A stretch of DNA of 64,000 bases. Source: Hymenobacter jeollabukensis (GTDB lineage Bacteria; Bacteroidota; Bacteroidia; Cytophagales; Hymenobacteraceae). Both the position numbers and the translations under genes were made by a program. Location: NCBI RefSeq assembly GCF_005771675.1, contig NZ_VAJM01000020.1, forward strand, positions 1 to 64,000. Direction: 5' to 3'. Under the pieces are notes generated by a model. That model was not told the origin of the DNA. It searched no databases and saw only the letters and a list, made by a program, of their open reading frames with translations. Shown here piece by piece: positions 56,653 to 64,000 of this stretch (position 1 is the stretch's first letter; every line of letters starts with the position of its first letter).

Positions 56653-57060
56653 ATGAAGTTTTCTTCGACTCTCCTGACCCTGGGCCTGCTCACGTTGGGC
56701 ATTGCCGCCCAAGCCCAAACGCGCCCCGCACCGCGTAAAGCTGCCGTGCCGCAGCGCCCCGTGATGAAGAATGCCGGCGTCAAGGACGGCTTCATGATGC
56801 AGGACGGGAAAGTGATGCACACCGAAAACGGCCACACCATGCCCGTTGCCGCGCTGACGGCGCTGCCCAGCGGCGTGAAGGTGCAGCCCGACGGCGTGGT
56901 TATCATGGCCGACGGTAGCACCGCGCAGCTGCAGAACGGGGACTATATGTCGCCGAGCGGCCGCCTGACGACCATGCGCATGAAGGCCGAGCAGGACAGC
57001 CTGGCCAAAGCCGCCATGCTGGACCCCAAAGGCAAAAACAAGAAGAAGAAAGGCAAGTAA
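56653..57060 (+). CDS. DUF6799-like secreted protein
   Basis: A 135-residue protein with signal peptide (about 1-22, ending AQAQ). The mature part has two copies of a short motif: KDGFMMQDGKVMHTENGHTM and PDGVVIMADGSTAQLQNGDY, as in DUF6799 (Met- and Asp/Gly-rich, possibly metal-binding). A lysine-rich tail (KGKNKKKKGK) ends it. Function unknown. The ATG at 56653 begins the signal peptide. Confidence 0.72.
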   Translation: MKFSSTLLTLGLLTLGIAAQAQTRPAPRKAAVPQRPVMKNAGVKDGFMMQDGKVMHTENGHTMPVAALTALPSGVKVQPDGVVIMADGSTAQLQNGDYMSPSGRLTTMRMKAEQDSLAKAAMLDPKGKNKKKKGK

Positions 57061-57079
57061 GCTTCGCTGCTGCCCAAGC

Positions 57080-57115
57080 AAAAAAGCCCGTGACTACGCC
57101 GTCACGGGCTTTTTT
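57080..57115. terminator. Bidirectional terminator
   Basis: AAAAAAGCCCGTGAC at 57080-57094 pairs perfectly with 57101-57115 around TACGCC, giving a T-run on both strands. It separates the converging genes ending at 57060 and 57162. Confidence 0.9.
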
Positions 57116-57161
57116 ACGTCTGAAACCGAGCCGGGCTGAGGCAAGGCCCCACGACGGTGGC

Positions 57162-57359
57162 TTAGCTGAAGGTGTAATCCTGTAGAATGGCGCGGGCTTC
57201 CTCGTCGTCCTTGGCTTCCACCACCTCGTCGATGACGAACTGGATTTCCGTTTCCGACCAGGTTTGCTGCTCGGCGGCTTTCACGAACTGGCCCAGCGTC
57301 ACGAACCGGCTGGTGGCGGCCGGCGGCATGGTCCATTTTACTTTCTTACGAATGCGCAT
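57162..57359 (-). CDS. Small hypothetical protein, 65 aa
   Basis: A short basic start ([13 protein letters not shown]) leads to an acidic helix pair ([40 protein letters not shown]) ending DYTFS. It has the size and charge of small cytoplasmic regulators or chaperone-like proteins. No family recognised. It lies 24 bases downstream of rlpA. Confidence 0.5.
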   Translation of the reverse strand: MRIRKKVKWTMPPAATSRFVTLGQFVKAAEQQTWSETEIQFVIDEVVEAKDDEEARAILQDYTFS

Positions 57360-57383
57360 AGGGAGGAGGAAAGAAGGTCTGAC

Positions 57384-57770
57384 TCAGCGGCCGCGGCCCT
57401 TGCGCACCACCTTGATTTTGACGGGCGCCACGCCGGCCTTGTCGACGCCGATTTTGTGGGCGGCGCTCTTCGACAGGTCGATGATGCGGCCCTTCACATG
57501 CGGCCCCCGGTCGTTCACGGTTACCTTCACGGAGCGGCCGTTCTGGACGTTGGTCACGCGCACCACCGTGCCGAAGGGCAGCGTGTTGTGGGCGGCTGTG
57601 CGCTTGCCGGGGCGGTAGGGCACGCCGCTGGCCGTTTTGCGGCCGTCGAACTTGTCGGCGTAGTAGGAGCCCTTGCCGGTTTCGGTGTAGGCCCCACCGG
57701 CGCAACTGCCCAGCAGCAGCAGGCTCAGCAGGCAAGTCAGCGGGCGAAAAGGCAGCGGCGGCAGGTTCAT
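57384..57770 (-). CDS. rlpA: RlpA-like septal ring lytic transglycosylase
   Basis: Cuts glycan strands of peptidoglycan lacking stem peptides. The 128-residue lipoprotein has a lipobox (LLLLGSCAGG) and one double-psi barrel: GKGSYYADKFDGRKTASG, HNTLPFGTVVRVTNVQNGRS and VTVNDRGPHVKGRIIDLSKS with the catalytic Asp region. No SPOR domain is fused, typical of short RlpA proteins. The next gene upstream encodes a GH25 lysozyme, so wall remodelling is a shared theme. The start at 57770 begins the lipoprotein signal. Confidence 0.88.
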   Translation of the reverse strand: MNLPPLPFRPLTCLLSLLLLGSCAGGAYTETGKGSYYADKFDGRKTASGVPYRPGKRTAAHNTLPFGTVVRVTNVQNGRSVKVTVNDRGPHVKGRIIDLSKSAAHKIGVDKAGVAPVKIKVVRKGRGR

Positions 57771-57792
57771 AGGCGGGAAAGGTAGGGCGCCG

Positions 57793-58656
57793 CTACTGGC
57801 GCGAAGTGCCTGAGGCGGCTTTGCGCGGCGGAATGCGCAGGGCCAGCAGGTTGGCGTAGCTGCCCTGGTATACGTTGAAATCGACAGCGCCGCGAATGCC
57901 GGGAATGTAAGCCTCGTCGGAGTGCTGCCATATAATCCACTTCTCACGGGCCAGGGCGGGCTTTTCCACCTCGTAGTGCGCTAGCCAGAGCGGGTAGTCA
58001 TCGAAGTGCCCGGCGAGGTAGCGACGGTAGAAGCTGTAATTGGAGTACAGGATGGGCCGCACGCCGTAGTGGCGCTCCACCAGCCGCAGCCAGGTGCCGA
58101 TGTGCTGGCGCATCACGGCCACGTCGTGAAACTCGGGGGCTTCCACGTCGAGCACGGGCGGCAGGTCGCCGGGGCCGAGGTCGGCGGTGCGGGTGAAGAG
58201 GTTGGCCTGCTGGGCGCCGTCGTAGTTGGGCTGAAAGAAGTGGTAGGCGCCGCGGCAGATGCCCGCCTTCCGGGCCCCGCGCCAGTTGCGGGCGAAGCGT
58301 CGGTCGCGCAAGCTCACGCCCTCCGTGGCCTTGATGAACGCGAAGCGCACCCGGTGCCGGGCCACCTCCGGCCAGTCGATGCTGCCCTGGTACGACGACA
58401 CGTCGATGCCGTGCACGGAGTAGCCGTCGAGCAGCGGCGTTTTTTCCCGGCCCGTGAGGTAGTCGGCCGAGAGCGTGGCCCAGGCACGGCGCACGTAGCG
58501 GTGCAGCTGCCGCCGGTAGTGCCCGTAAAACAGGCCCGCGCCCAGCAGAATCAGCAGCAACGTCGCCAGCACAGTGCGCCGCCAGCCGCTCCGGCCCGCG
58601 CGGCGCGGGGCCGGACGGCGAGCAGCAGCAGCAGAAACACGGCGGACGCGGGGCAT
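57793..58656 (-). CDS. GH25-family lysozyme
   Basis: A muramidase that cuts peptidoglycan. The 287-residue protein has an N-terminal transmembrane segment near residues 27-46 (TVLATLLLILLGAGLFYGHY), then the GH25 barrel: SVHGIDVSSYQGSIDWPEVA, RFAFIKATEGVSLRDRRFAR, YHFFQPNYDGAQQANLF, PPVLDVEAPEFHDVA (the catalytic DxE), ILYSNYSFYRRYLAG and EKWIIWQHSDEAYIPGIRGA. Anchored to the inner membrane, it faces the wall. Co-oriented with rlpA, 22 bases apart. Confidence 0.9.
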   Translation of the reverse strand: MPRVRRVSAAAARRPAPRRAGRSGWRRTVLATLLLILLGAGLFYGHYRRQLHRYVRRAWATLSADYLTGREKTPLLDGYSVHGIDVSSYQGSIDWPEVARHRVRFAFIKATEGVSLRDRRFARNWRGARKAGICRGAYHFFQPNYDGAQQANLFTRTADLGPGDLPPVLDVEAPEFHDVAVMRQHIGTWLRLVERHYGVRPILYSNYSFYRRYLAGHFDDYPLWLAHYEVEKPALAREKWIIWQHSDEAYIPGIRGAVDFNVYQGSYANLLALRIPPRKAASGTSRQ

Positions 58657-58773
58657 AGGCAAACGAAGGTGGTCGGAAAGCGAAGATAACGTCAAGACGA
58701 CGCTTGCTGGTGCCCGCCGCCGTGCCGGGCCACGGTGAAACTGGTAATTTCAGGGCCCAACCATCCCGCTGCC

Positions 58774-59103
58774 ATGGCCGCCGACGTCCGTTCCGAAGTT
58801 TCCGGCCCCCGGGCCTTTCTGCTTGGTTTAGTGGGCTTCGCGGCCTTCGAAACCGCCGTGTACTATCTGCTGCGCTGGGCCACCTCGGGCCTGGGCGAGC
58901 GAAACCAGTTTCAGGCCGAAAACACCATCGTGCGCAACTGGGTGAAGACCACCGCCTTTTTGCTTGGGCATCTCACGCTGGTCATCATTGCGGTGCTCGT
59001 GCTGAGCAACCTGCTGCCGCGCCGCTACCGCAGCCAGATCATACCCTGGTTTCTGCTGTCGTTGCTGGTGATGTTCCTGCTGCTCTGGCCGCTGTTTGAA
59101 TAG
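58774..59103 (+). CDS. Membrane protein, 109 aa
   Basis: The product has three or so hydrophobic segments (about 14-32, 58-78, 88-106: FLLSLLVMFLLLWPLFE). A soluble stretch (GLGERNQFQAENTIVRNWVK) lies between. No family recognised. It diverges from the lysozyme and is followed by the GATGAG element. Confidence 0.55.
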   Translation: MAADVRSEVSGPRAFLLGLVGFAAFETAVYYLLRWATSGLGERNQFQAENTIVRNWVKTTAFLLGHLTLVIIAVLVLSNLLPRRYRSQIIPWFLLSLLVMFLLLWPLFE

Positions 59104-59188
59104 ATGAGTGGATTTCGGATGAGTAGATGGGCGGATGAGAAAGACCTCTGAATAGCCACTCATCGACTCATCTAAAACCTGCTCATCA
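59102..59188. repeat. GATGAG 8-bp-period hairpin element, copy 3
   Basis: The left arm (59102-59140) starts AGATGAGTGGATTTCGGATG with 8-bp-periodic units; the right arm (about 59156-59188) has CTCATCGACTCATCTAAAAC-type complements. It lies after the stop at 59103. Confidence 0.7.
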
Positions 59189-59193
59189 AAAAC

Positions 59194-59222
59194 AAAAAAG
59201 CCACTGCGGGCGAGGCAGTGGC
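59194..59222 (-). terminator. Terminator of the Hsp20 gene
   Basis: GCCACTGC at 59200-59207 pairs with 59215-59222; on the minus strand it is followed by six T residues (59199-59194). Confidence 0.75.
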
Positions 59223-59290
59223 GGTGAAACCATGAGGTGTCGGTCGGTCCCGACGGTATAAACGGAGCGGGCAAGGCCCGCCGAAGAAGC

Positions 59291-59674
59291 CTAGCGGCGG
59301 CGAATGTTGATTTCGCGGTGGTTGGTCGTCGGGTCCTGGTACGGGATGCGTACGCGCAGCTCGTGGCCTTCGTGCTCGGCATCGATGCGGGTCAGGTCCA
59401 GCTCAACGGGCAGCTCGAAGGTCTGCACGAACAGAGGGGCAACCAGCTGTTCCTCGGCGGCGTGGCGGTATTCGGCGAATACGTCCAGGCGGTTGTTGTT
59501 CAAGACGACGTGGAATGTCTCGGGGCGTACGCTCGGAGCCGACACCCGGATAACCACGCCCTGTTCGCGCTTCTGCACACGCACCTGCGGCTGCGCCACC
59601 CCGCCGCCCAAGGTATTGAGCAGGTTGAGTTGGGGAGCAATGTTGTGCAGGAATTCTTGGCTGATAAGTTTCAT
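59291..59674 (-). CDS. Hsp20/alpha-crystallin family small heat-shock protein
   Basis: Prevents aggregation of unfolding proteins. The 127-residue chain has an N-terminal arm, then the alpha-crystallin sandwich: QPQVRVQKREQGVVIRVSAP, TFHVVLNNNRLDVFAEYRHA and FELPVELDLTRIDAEHEGHE, ending LRVRIPYQDPTTNHREINIR. The I-x-I tail motif is not evident. The start at 59674 matches the family N-terminus; the frame upstream uses a TTG. Confidence 0.82.
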   Translation of the reverse strand: MKLISQEFLHNIAPQLNLLNTLGGGVAQPQVRVQKREQGVVIRVSAPSVRPETFHVVLNNNRLDVFAEYRHAAEEQLVAPLFVQTFELPVELDLTRIDAEHEGHELRVRIPYQDPTTNHREINIRRR

Positions 59675-59991
59675 GGCGGTGGTCCTTATTCTGTCTTTCG
59701 AAGGGTTGATTTGCAAACAGTGTACCAACCTGATTTGTCGGCATGCCGACTTCTTTGTTTGTCATATTGGCGGAAAACAGCAGTTTGCCGGTCCTGATAA
59801 GGTGTCATTATGACGGGTCAAGCTGGGAGTGGGTCTACAGCCGTAGCCCAGAGTACAACAACGCAACAGCAAAAAAGCCTCCCTGCACGAGCAGAAAGGC
59901 CTTGATTGGATCCGTAAGGTTGTTCTGAGGCAATAAACTTCAGAACACCCGCAGGCAGCGCGAAGACAGTCAGTTAAGAACCCTGGCGGGG
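59675..59991. other. 317-bp intergenic region
   Basis: It contains the Hsp20 upstream region (59675-59800, AT-richer) and the VOC gene terminator at 59871-59900. A TTCTGA/TCAGAA dyad lies near 59920-59946. No gene or sigma-32-like site was recognised. Confidence 0.4.
59871..59900 (-). terminator. Terminator of the VOC gene
   Basis: On the minus strand a 10-bp stem with two G-U pairs (59891-59900 with 59877-59886), a TCGT loop and six T residues. Confidence 0.75.
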
Positions 59992-60354
59992 CTAAGCCGG
60001 TAACTGAAAGTGCGGATTCTGGATGACGCCCAGCAGATTGCCGAACGGATCGAGCACGCACCCCACGTAAATGCCGCCGCCCACTTCGTGCACGGCTTCG
60101 TGGGACTGGGCGCCCAGCTCCAGCAGGCGGGTGTAGGCCGCGGCCGCATCGGGCACGCCCCAGTAGGTGACGGGGCCGCCCGGCCCGGTGCCGGGGCTGT
60201 TGGGGTCGAGGCCCAGCTCGTAACCGCCCACGTTGAAGCCCACGTAGAACGGCTCGTCGAAATAGGGCGGCTGGCCCAGAACCTGGGTGTACCACTGGCG
60301 GGCGCGTGCCAGGTCACGGACGGGGTACACAATGGTGCGTAAGCCTTGAAACAT
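59992..60354 (-). CDS. VOC family protein (glyoxalase-like)
   Basis: A 120-residue two-module fold: FQGLRTIVYPVRDLARARQW, YTQVLGQPPYFDEPFYVGFN and VGGYELGLDPN, then VTYWGVPDAAAAYTRLLELG, AQSHEAVHEVGGGIYVGCVL and DPFGNLLGVIQN. VOC enzymes include lyases, dioxygenases and drug-binding proteins; the metal ligands cannot be assigned with confidence here. Full length. Confidence 0.88.
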   Translation of the reverse strand: MFQGLRTIVYPVRDLARARQWYTQVLGQPPYFDEPFYVGFNVGGYELGLDPNSPGTGPGGPVTYWGVPDAAAAYTRLLELGAQSHEAVHEVGGGIYVGCVLDPFGNLLGVIQNPHFQLPA

Positions 60355-60512
60355 ACGTAAAGCGAAAAAGGAATGGAAAACCAGCCGGCAAATAGCGCCG
60401 CCGCTTGCCGATAACCAAGCCTGGGACGCCCCAGTTTGGGAATGCCCGGCTCGTTTCTGCTACCTCCACCCGTCCGGCGCGTACTTTTACCCCGCCTCCG
60501 CCTTTCCCATTC

Positions 60513-60935
60513 ATGGCCGCTCCCGATTTTCTACAGATTGACTACCGCCCCGACCTCGACCTGCTGGTGGGCCGCTGGCTACGCGCCGTCGGCGAAGGGG
60601 AGTTGTACGCCAGCTACCCCGCCCTGCTGGAGGTGGCGCGGGCGCAGCATTGCCGCTACTGGCTGCTCGATGCCCGTCGGCGCCTGAACGTGGAAGTCGC
60701 CATTACGCCCTGGCTGCTCAACGACTTTCTGCCGCGCCTCGGGCAGCACCTGGCGGGCCGCGTCTACCTAGCTTACCTGGTGGCCCCCATTCAGCTCACC
60801 GACGCCGTGCCGGCCGACAAGAAAATCCCGCCGCTGGTGTATTTCGAGGGCAAAGCCAGCCTGATGCAGCGCTTCACCGACGAAGCCGAAGCCATAGCCT
60901 GGCTGCGGCAGCAGCAGGCGCAAGAAGGTCGATAG
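60513..60935 (+). CDS. SpoIIAA/STAS-like small protein, family member 4
   Basis: A 140-residue soluble protein closest to member 2 (23069): IDYRPDLDLLVGRWLRAVGE, CRYWLLDARRRLNVEVAITP, WLLNDFLPRLGQHLAGRVYL and MQRFTDEAEAIAWLRQQQAQ. The DARRR motif and the F-T-D-E-A/G-E-A-x-x-W-L end are common to both. A TACTTTTA box at 60482-60489 is a promoter candidate. Function unknown. Confidence 0.65.
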   Translation: MAAPDFLQIDYRPDLDLLVGRWLRAVGEGELYASYPALLEVARAQHCRYWLLDARRRLNVEVAITPWLLNDFLPRLGQHLAGRVYLAYLVAPIQLTDAVPADKKIPPLVYFEGKASLMQRFTDEAEAIAWLRQQQAQEGR

Positions 60936-60956
60936 GCTAATATTTTTAGTAAAATC

Positions 60957-60986
60957 TTGTTTAAAAATTTAGTATTGTCGTATTTG
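60957..60986 (+). promoter_or_regulatory. Candidate promoter of the Tet-like MFS gene
   Basis: TTG (60957-60959), a 19-base spacer and CGTATTTG (60979-60986) fit the Bacteroidota promoter layout partly: the TTTG end is right, the initial TA is not. The region is AT-rich. Confidence 0.4.
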
Positions 60987-61012
60987 CATGTTCACCAGCT
61001 GACCTCTTCGTT

Positions 61013-62341
61013 ATGGCCGCCGAACCGCGCAAAGCTGCCCTGGGCTTCATTTTCGTCACGCTGCTCATCGATGTCATCGGGTTTGGCATCATCATTCCGG
61101 TAGTACCCAAGCTGATTCAGCAGCTGACCGGCGGTACCATCAGCGACGCGGCCCGCTACGGCGGCTGGCTGGTGTTTGCCTTCGCCGTGATGCAGTTTCT
61201 GTTTTCACCGGTGCTCGGCAACCTCAGCGACCGGTACGGTCGGCGGCCCGTGCTGCTGTTTTCGCTGTTCGGCTTCGGGCTCGACTACCTGCTGCTGGTG
61301 GTGGCCCCTACCATTGGCTGGCTGTTCGTCGGGCGGCTGCTGGCGGGCGTCACCGGGGCCAGCATGACCACCGCCACCGCCTACATTGCCGACGTGAGTC
61401 CGCCGGAAAAGCGGGCGCAGAACTTCGGCATGGTGGGCGCCGCGTTTGGGCTGGGCTTCATCATCGGGCCGGCCATCGGCGGGCTGCTGAGCCGCTGGGC
61501 GCCGCAGCTACTGGGCGGGTTCGGGCAGCTGACGGGCGTGGTGCTGGACGCGGCTCAGTGGGGGCCGCGGGTGCCCTTCATGGTGGCGGCCCTGCTCACC
61601 TTCGTCAATTGGCTGTACGGCTTCTTCGTGCTGCCCGAGTCGCTCGACGAAGCGCACCGCCGTCCCTTCGAACTGCGCCGGGCCAACCCCGTCGGCTCGC
61701 TGCGGCAGCTGCAGCGCTACCCGGTTATCTTCGGGCTGGTCGGCTCACTGATATTCATCTACGTCGCGGCCCACGCCACGCAGAGCACCTGGTCGTACTT
61801 CACCATGGAGAAGTTTGGCTGGAACGAGGCCTGGGTGGGCATTTCCCTGGCCGTCATCGGGGCGCTGGTAGCCATCGTGCAGGGCCTGCTGATTCGCTAC
61901 ATCAACCCGCGCCTGGGCTCGGAGCGCTCGGTGTACGTGGGCATGCTGCTCTACGCGCTGGGCTTTCTGCTCTTTGCCTTCGCCTCGCAGGGCTGGATGA
62001 TGTTTGTGTTTTCGGTGCCGTATTGCCTGGGCGGCATTGCCGGTCCGGCCATTCAGGGGCTGATTTCGGCCCAGGTGCCGCCCAACGAGCAGGGCGAGCT
62101 GCAGGGCGGCCTGACCAGCCTGATCAGCCTCACCTCCATCGTGGGGCCGCCGCTGATGACCAACCTGTTTTCGTATTTCACCGGGCCGAAAGCGCCGGTG
62201 TATTTCCCCGGCGCGCCATTTTTGCTGGCGGCGGTGCTCACCGTCATCAGCGCCTGGCTGGCCGCCCGCTCCCTGCATGGCTCAATGCACCTGCGCCGCC
62301 CGCAGGAAACGCCGGTGCCCGAACAGGCGCTGGTGGAGTAA
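61013..62341 (+). CDS. MFS transporter, TCR/Tet family
   Basis: A 442-residue twelve-helix exporter of the tetracycline-resistance (DHA1) branch. It starts [20 protein letters not shown], has motif [21 protein letters not shown] after helix 2, and [20 protein letters not shown] (motif B/C area) in helix 4-5. The C-terminal half has [20 protein letters not shown]. It could export a drug or metabolite; tetracycline resistance cannot be claimed from sequence. Full length, single gene followed 34 bases later by a GNAT gene. Confidence 0.88.
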   Translation: MAAEPRKAALGFIFVTLLIDVIGFGIIIPVVPKLIQQLTGGTISDAARYGGWLVFAFAVMQFLFSPVLGNLSDRYGRRPVLLFSLFGFGLDYLLLVVAPTIGWLFVGRLLAGVTGASMTTATAYIADVSPPEKRAQNFGMVGAAFGLGFIIGPAIGGLLSRWAPQLLGGFGQLTGVVLDAAQWGPRVPFMVAALLTFVNWLYGFFVLPESLDEAHRRPFELRRANPVGSLRQLQRYPVIFGLVGSLIFIYVAAHATQSTWSYFTMEKFGWNEAWVGISLAVIGALVAIVQGLLIRYINPRLGSERSVYVGMLLYALGFLLFAFASQGWMMFVFSVPYCLGGIAGPAIQGLISAQVPPNEQGELQGGLTSLISLTSIVGPPLMTNLFSYFTGPKAPVYFPGAPFLLAAVLTVISAWLAARSLHGSMHLRRPQETPVPEQALVE

Positions 62342-62375
62342 TCTGACCTTTGTTTCCGACTGTTTACCTGTACCG

Positions 62376-62882
62376 ATGCTCACAGTTCGCCCCTCTACCG
62401 AAGCCGATCTGCCCGCCATCCTGGATATCGTGCGGCGGGTGGTGCCGCTGATGCAGGCCGCCGGCAACTTTCAGTGGGAGGCCGACTACCCGAATGAGGC
62501 CGTGTTCCGGCAGGACATCGACCGGGCGCAGCTGTGGGTGGCCGAGGTCGACGGGGCCGTAGCCGGCGTAGCGGCCCTGACTACCGACCAGGACCCAGAA
62601 TACGCCCAGGCCGACTGGGACCCGGCGGAAACGGCCATCGTCACGCACCGCCTCGCCGTGGACCCCGCGGTGCAGGGCCGGGGCGTGGCAGCCGCCCTGC
62701 TGCACCAAGCGGAGGCGCTGGCCACGGCGCGCGGACTGACTGTGCTGCGGGTGGACACCAACTCGGAAAATCAGGCCACGCAACGGCTGTTTCCGAAGCT
62801 GGGCTACCGATTCGCGGGCGAAATCATGCTGGGCTTCCGGCCCGGGCTGCGGTTTTTTTGCTACGAAAAGCGGCTGGACTAG
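62376..62882 (+). CDS. GNAT family N-acetyltransferase
   Basis: A 168-residue acyl-CoA-dependent acyltransferase. It has MLTVRPSTEADLPAILDIVR, QLWVAEVDGAVAGVAALTTD, the acetyl-CoA loop LAVDPAVQGRGVAAALLHQA and LRVDTNSENQATQRLFPKLG. The substrate (amine or protein N-terminus) is unknown. ATG at 62376 gives the canonical start. Possibly in one transcript with the MFS gene. Confidence 0.88.
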   Translation: MLTVRPSTEADLPAILDIVRRVVPLMQAAGNFQWEADYPNEAVFRQDIDRAQLWVAEVDGAVAGVAALTTDQDPEYAQADWDPAETAIVTHRLAVDPAVQGRGVAAALLHQAEALATARGLTVLRVDTNSENQATQRLFPKLGYRFAGEIMLGFRPGLRFFCYEKRLD

Positions 62883-62888
62883 CCCGGG

Positions 62889-63338
62889 CTACAGCTGCTC
62901 GAACGGCAGATCCAGGCAAACTGCGGTCAAGGCTGAGCGGGCATCCGTTCCCAACAGGTAGAAGCAGTCGTCGCAACCGGCGCCATAAATGCGGCCCTGT
63001 GGGTCCATCAATAGCAGCAGGTCTTCGCCGTAGGCCACGCCCAGAACGGCCAAAGCAGGTTGGCCCAGCAGTTGGCTCAAGCCTTCCTGAGCAGGCTGAT
63101 AGTGCGCAAGCTGCACCGCCAGCGCCGGTTCAAACTGCAGATTGCTGACGCTGCCGTCGTGGCGAAGGAAGCGCAGGTGTAGGCTCCCAAACTCGCTCAG
63201 GAACCTTTCTGCTGCGCCAAACCACGCGCCGCCCGAGGAAGTATTGGCGGCGCTATATGGCTGCGTACTCACGCGGCGCCCTTCGTGCCAGCCCGCTTCG
63301 CGCAGGACGTGTCTTACTTCATCGGAAAAAACAGACAT
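62889..63338 (-). CDS. SUKH-3 domain protein
   Basis: A 149-residue protein with VRHVLREAGWHEGRRVSTQP, FLSEFGSLHLRFLRHDGSVS and LAVLGVAYGEDLLLLMDPQG, then RIYGAGCDDCFYLLGTDARS, the SUKH-3 pattern. SUKH proteins are immunity proteins against polymorphic toxins or toxin-like effectors. No toxin gene is near, so it is an orphan: it may protect against toxins of neighbours or have another regulatory use. It converges on the GNAT gene (gap of six bases). Confidence 0.75.
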   Translation of the reverse strand: MSVFSDEVRHVLREAGWHEGRRVSTQPYSAANTSSGGAWFGAAERFLSEFGSLHLRFLRHDGSVSNLQFEPALAVQLAHYQPAQEGLSQLLGQPALAVLGVAYGEDLLLLMDPQGRIYGAGCDDCFYLLGTDARSALTAVCLDLPFEQL

Positions 63339-63360
63339 CCCAGTGCTTATAGAGGGAGTA

Positions 63361-63368
63361 CAAATTTA
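63361..63368 (-). promoter_or_regulatory. Promoter -7 box of the SUKH-3 gene
   Basis: On the minus strand TAAATTTG matches TAnnTTTG exactly, 22 bases before the start at 63338, in a short AT-rich stretch. No TTG at the usual spacing was identified. Confidence 0.45.
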
Positions 63369-63585
63369 TCCGAAAATAACAAAGTAAGATAATGCGGCCT
63401 CGATAAAATACACGGCTGCGTTATTGGCGGCAGCTTGGCCGCGCGGGCCTGATTAGCAGGGCATTCAGGCTTGCGCGCCCTTTGCGGGCTGAAGGACTAC
63501 ACCGGGTGAAACCTGAGGGGCGAGGCTTTGCCGCTCGCGGCCCGGAAAATAACCGCCGTTGCCGTCGTGCCGGGCAGCCGGCCGA

Positions 63586-64000
63586 CTAGCGTAGCCACTC
63601 GCGGCCGGCTGCCAGCAGGCGGGCCAGGTAGGAGGGGGCTGGCGCCGAAGACGGGGAAGCCATGGGCGTTGGGCTGGCCGGAGCGGCAGCATCACGAGCG
63701 GGAGCCGGGGCCGGGCGGCTTGCCTGGATGGTGGCTTTGCCGGGGCGCTTGCGGCGCGAGGCGTTGGCGGCGGGGCGAACGGCTTTGCTGCGCCGCGCCA
63801 GCACCGGCGGCAGGGCCGGCGTGCGGAACTCCAGCACCGGATTGCCATCGAGGGCGTAGACGGGATGCTCCCCGGTGCCGGCGCTCTGCCGGTACTCCAC
63901 CACGCGGGCGTAGTAGGTGCGACCGGGCTCCAGGTCGCGCACGGTCACGGCGCTGTCGGGGCCGGCCGTTACCACGGCGCCGGTGCCCAGAGTGGCCCCG
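63586..64000 (-). CDS. C-terminal part of a fibronectin-type protein, cut by right edge
   Basis: The minus-strand frame is open from the stop at 63586-63588 to the window edge, so only the last ~138 residues are seen. They include a fibronectin type III end (TVRDLEPGRTYYARVVEYRQ, PVYALDGNPVLEFRTPALPP) and a Pro/Ala/Arg-rich tail ending YLARLLAAGREWLR. The start and any catalytic domain lie beyond 64000. Such an arrangement is common in surface or secreted proteins; no further function can be given. Confidence 0.6.
   Translation of the reverse strand, partial: GATLGTGAVVTAGPDSAVTVRDLEPGRTYYARVVEYRQSAGTGEHPVYALDGNPVLEFRTPALPPVLARRSKAVRPAANASRRKRPGKATIQASRPAPAPARDAAAPASPTPMASPSSAPAPSYLARLLAAGREWLR

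Noticed and set aside
61013-62341. Tetracycline resistance gene
   Set aside because: The protein belongs to the broad TCR/Tet branch by motifs only. Nothing in the sequence shows the substrate, and there is no TetR-type regulator beside it.

Overview
The window looks like the chromosome of a high-GC member of the Bacteroidota, most likely Hymenobacter or a close relative (Cytophagales). The evidence is: secreted proteins with type IX secretion (T9SS) C-terminal sorting domains, carboxypeptidase-regulatory domains with SusC-like plug remnants, a BlaI/M56 pair, absence of clear Shine-Dalgarno sequences, and several upstream boxes matching the Bacteroidota -7 element TAnnTTTG. Base composition is high-GC nearly throughout (for example 45 of 60 bases are G/C at 53221-53280), except the first ~900 bases, which are AT-rich (17 of 60 at 541-600). 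No rRNA, tRNA, CRISPR array, insertion sequence or prophage was recognised.

Layout. 1-1310: an AT-rich P-loop ATPase gene cut by the left edge, then a 42-bp tandem repeat array. 1464-12000: hypothetical and secreted proteins, including a T9SS repeat protein, a DUF389 membrane protein, a TPM-domain protein and three paralogous small secreted proteins. 12.3-25 kb: pectinesterase, aspA, an MFS exporter, a PPK2 kinase, a PAS protein, a large lipoprotein. 23.6-28.1 kb: BlaI/M56 regulatory pair with a visible tandem operator, then an M13 peptidase. 28.7-33.6 kb: the aromatic amino acid operon in the order pheA (frameshifted), aminotransferase, tyrA, DAHP synthase/chorismate mutase, preceded by two consecutive Phe/Tyr-rich leader peptides, each followed by an intrinsic terminator. 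33.7-41.2 kb: carboxypeptidase-regulatory and VWA proteins, a pectate lyase, and an ECF sigma factor overlapping a gene that fuses a zinc-finger anti-sigma-like segment to TonB. 41.3-52.7 kb: dodecin, fumC, YjbQ, gpmI, nadC, a methyltransferase, a ZIP transporter. 52.9-64 kb: a radical SAM/nucleotidyltransferase-like pair, cbpA-cbpM, wall enzymes (RlpA, GH25), Hsp20, a Tet-like MFS exporter, an orphan SUKH-3 protein and the end of a fibronectin-type protein.

How it works together. The clearest regulated unit is the aromatic operon: the two leader peptides and their terminators form a tandem attenuator that should sense charged tRNA-Phe and tRNA-Tyr. Pectinesterase (12296-13279) and pectate lyase (36929-39178) are both exported and would act on the same plant polymer although they are unlinked. 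fumC and aspA, 27 kb apart, both make or use fumarate.

Many intergenic gaps carry long palindromes of several distinct families: 8-bp-period GATGAG hairpins, TCATGCTGAGCTTGTCGAAG-type stems, GCGGGCTTCAGCCCGC-type REP hairpins and a nested 177-bp palindrome. One has extended the reading frame of the aminotransferase. A family of four SpoIIAA/STAS-like proteins of about 140 residues is scattered over the window. All function calls rest on reading the sequence by eye; no database search was run.
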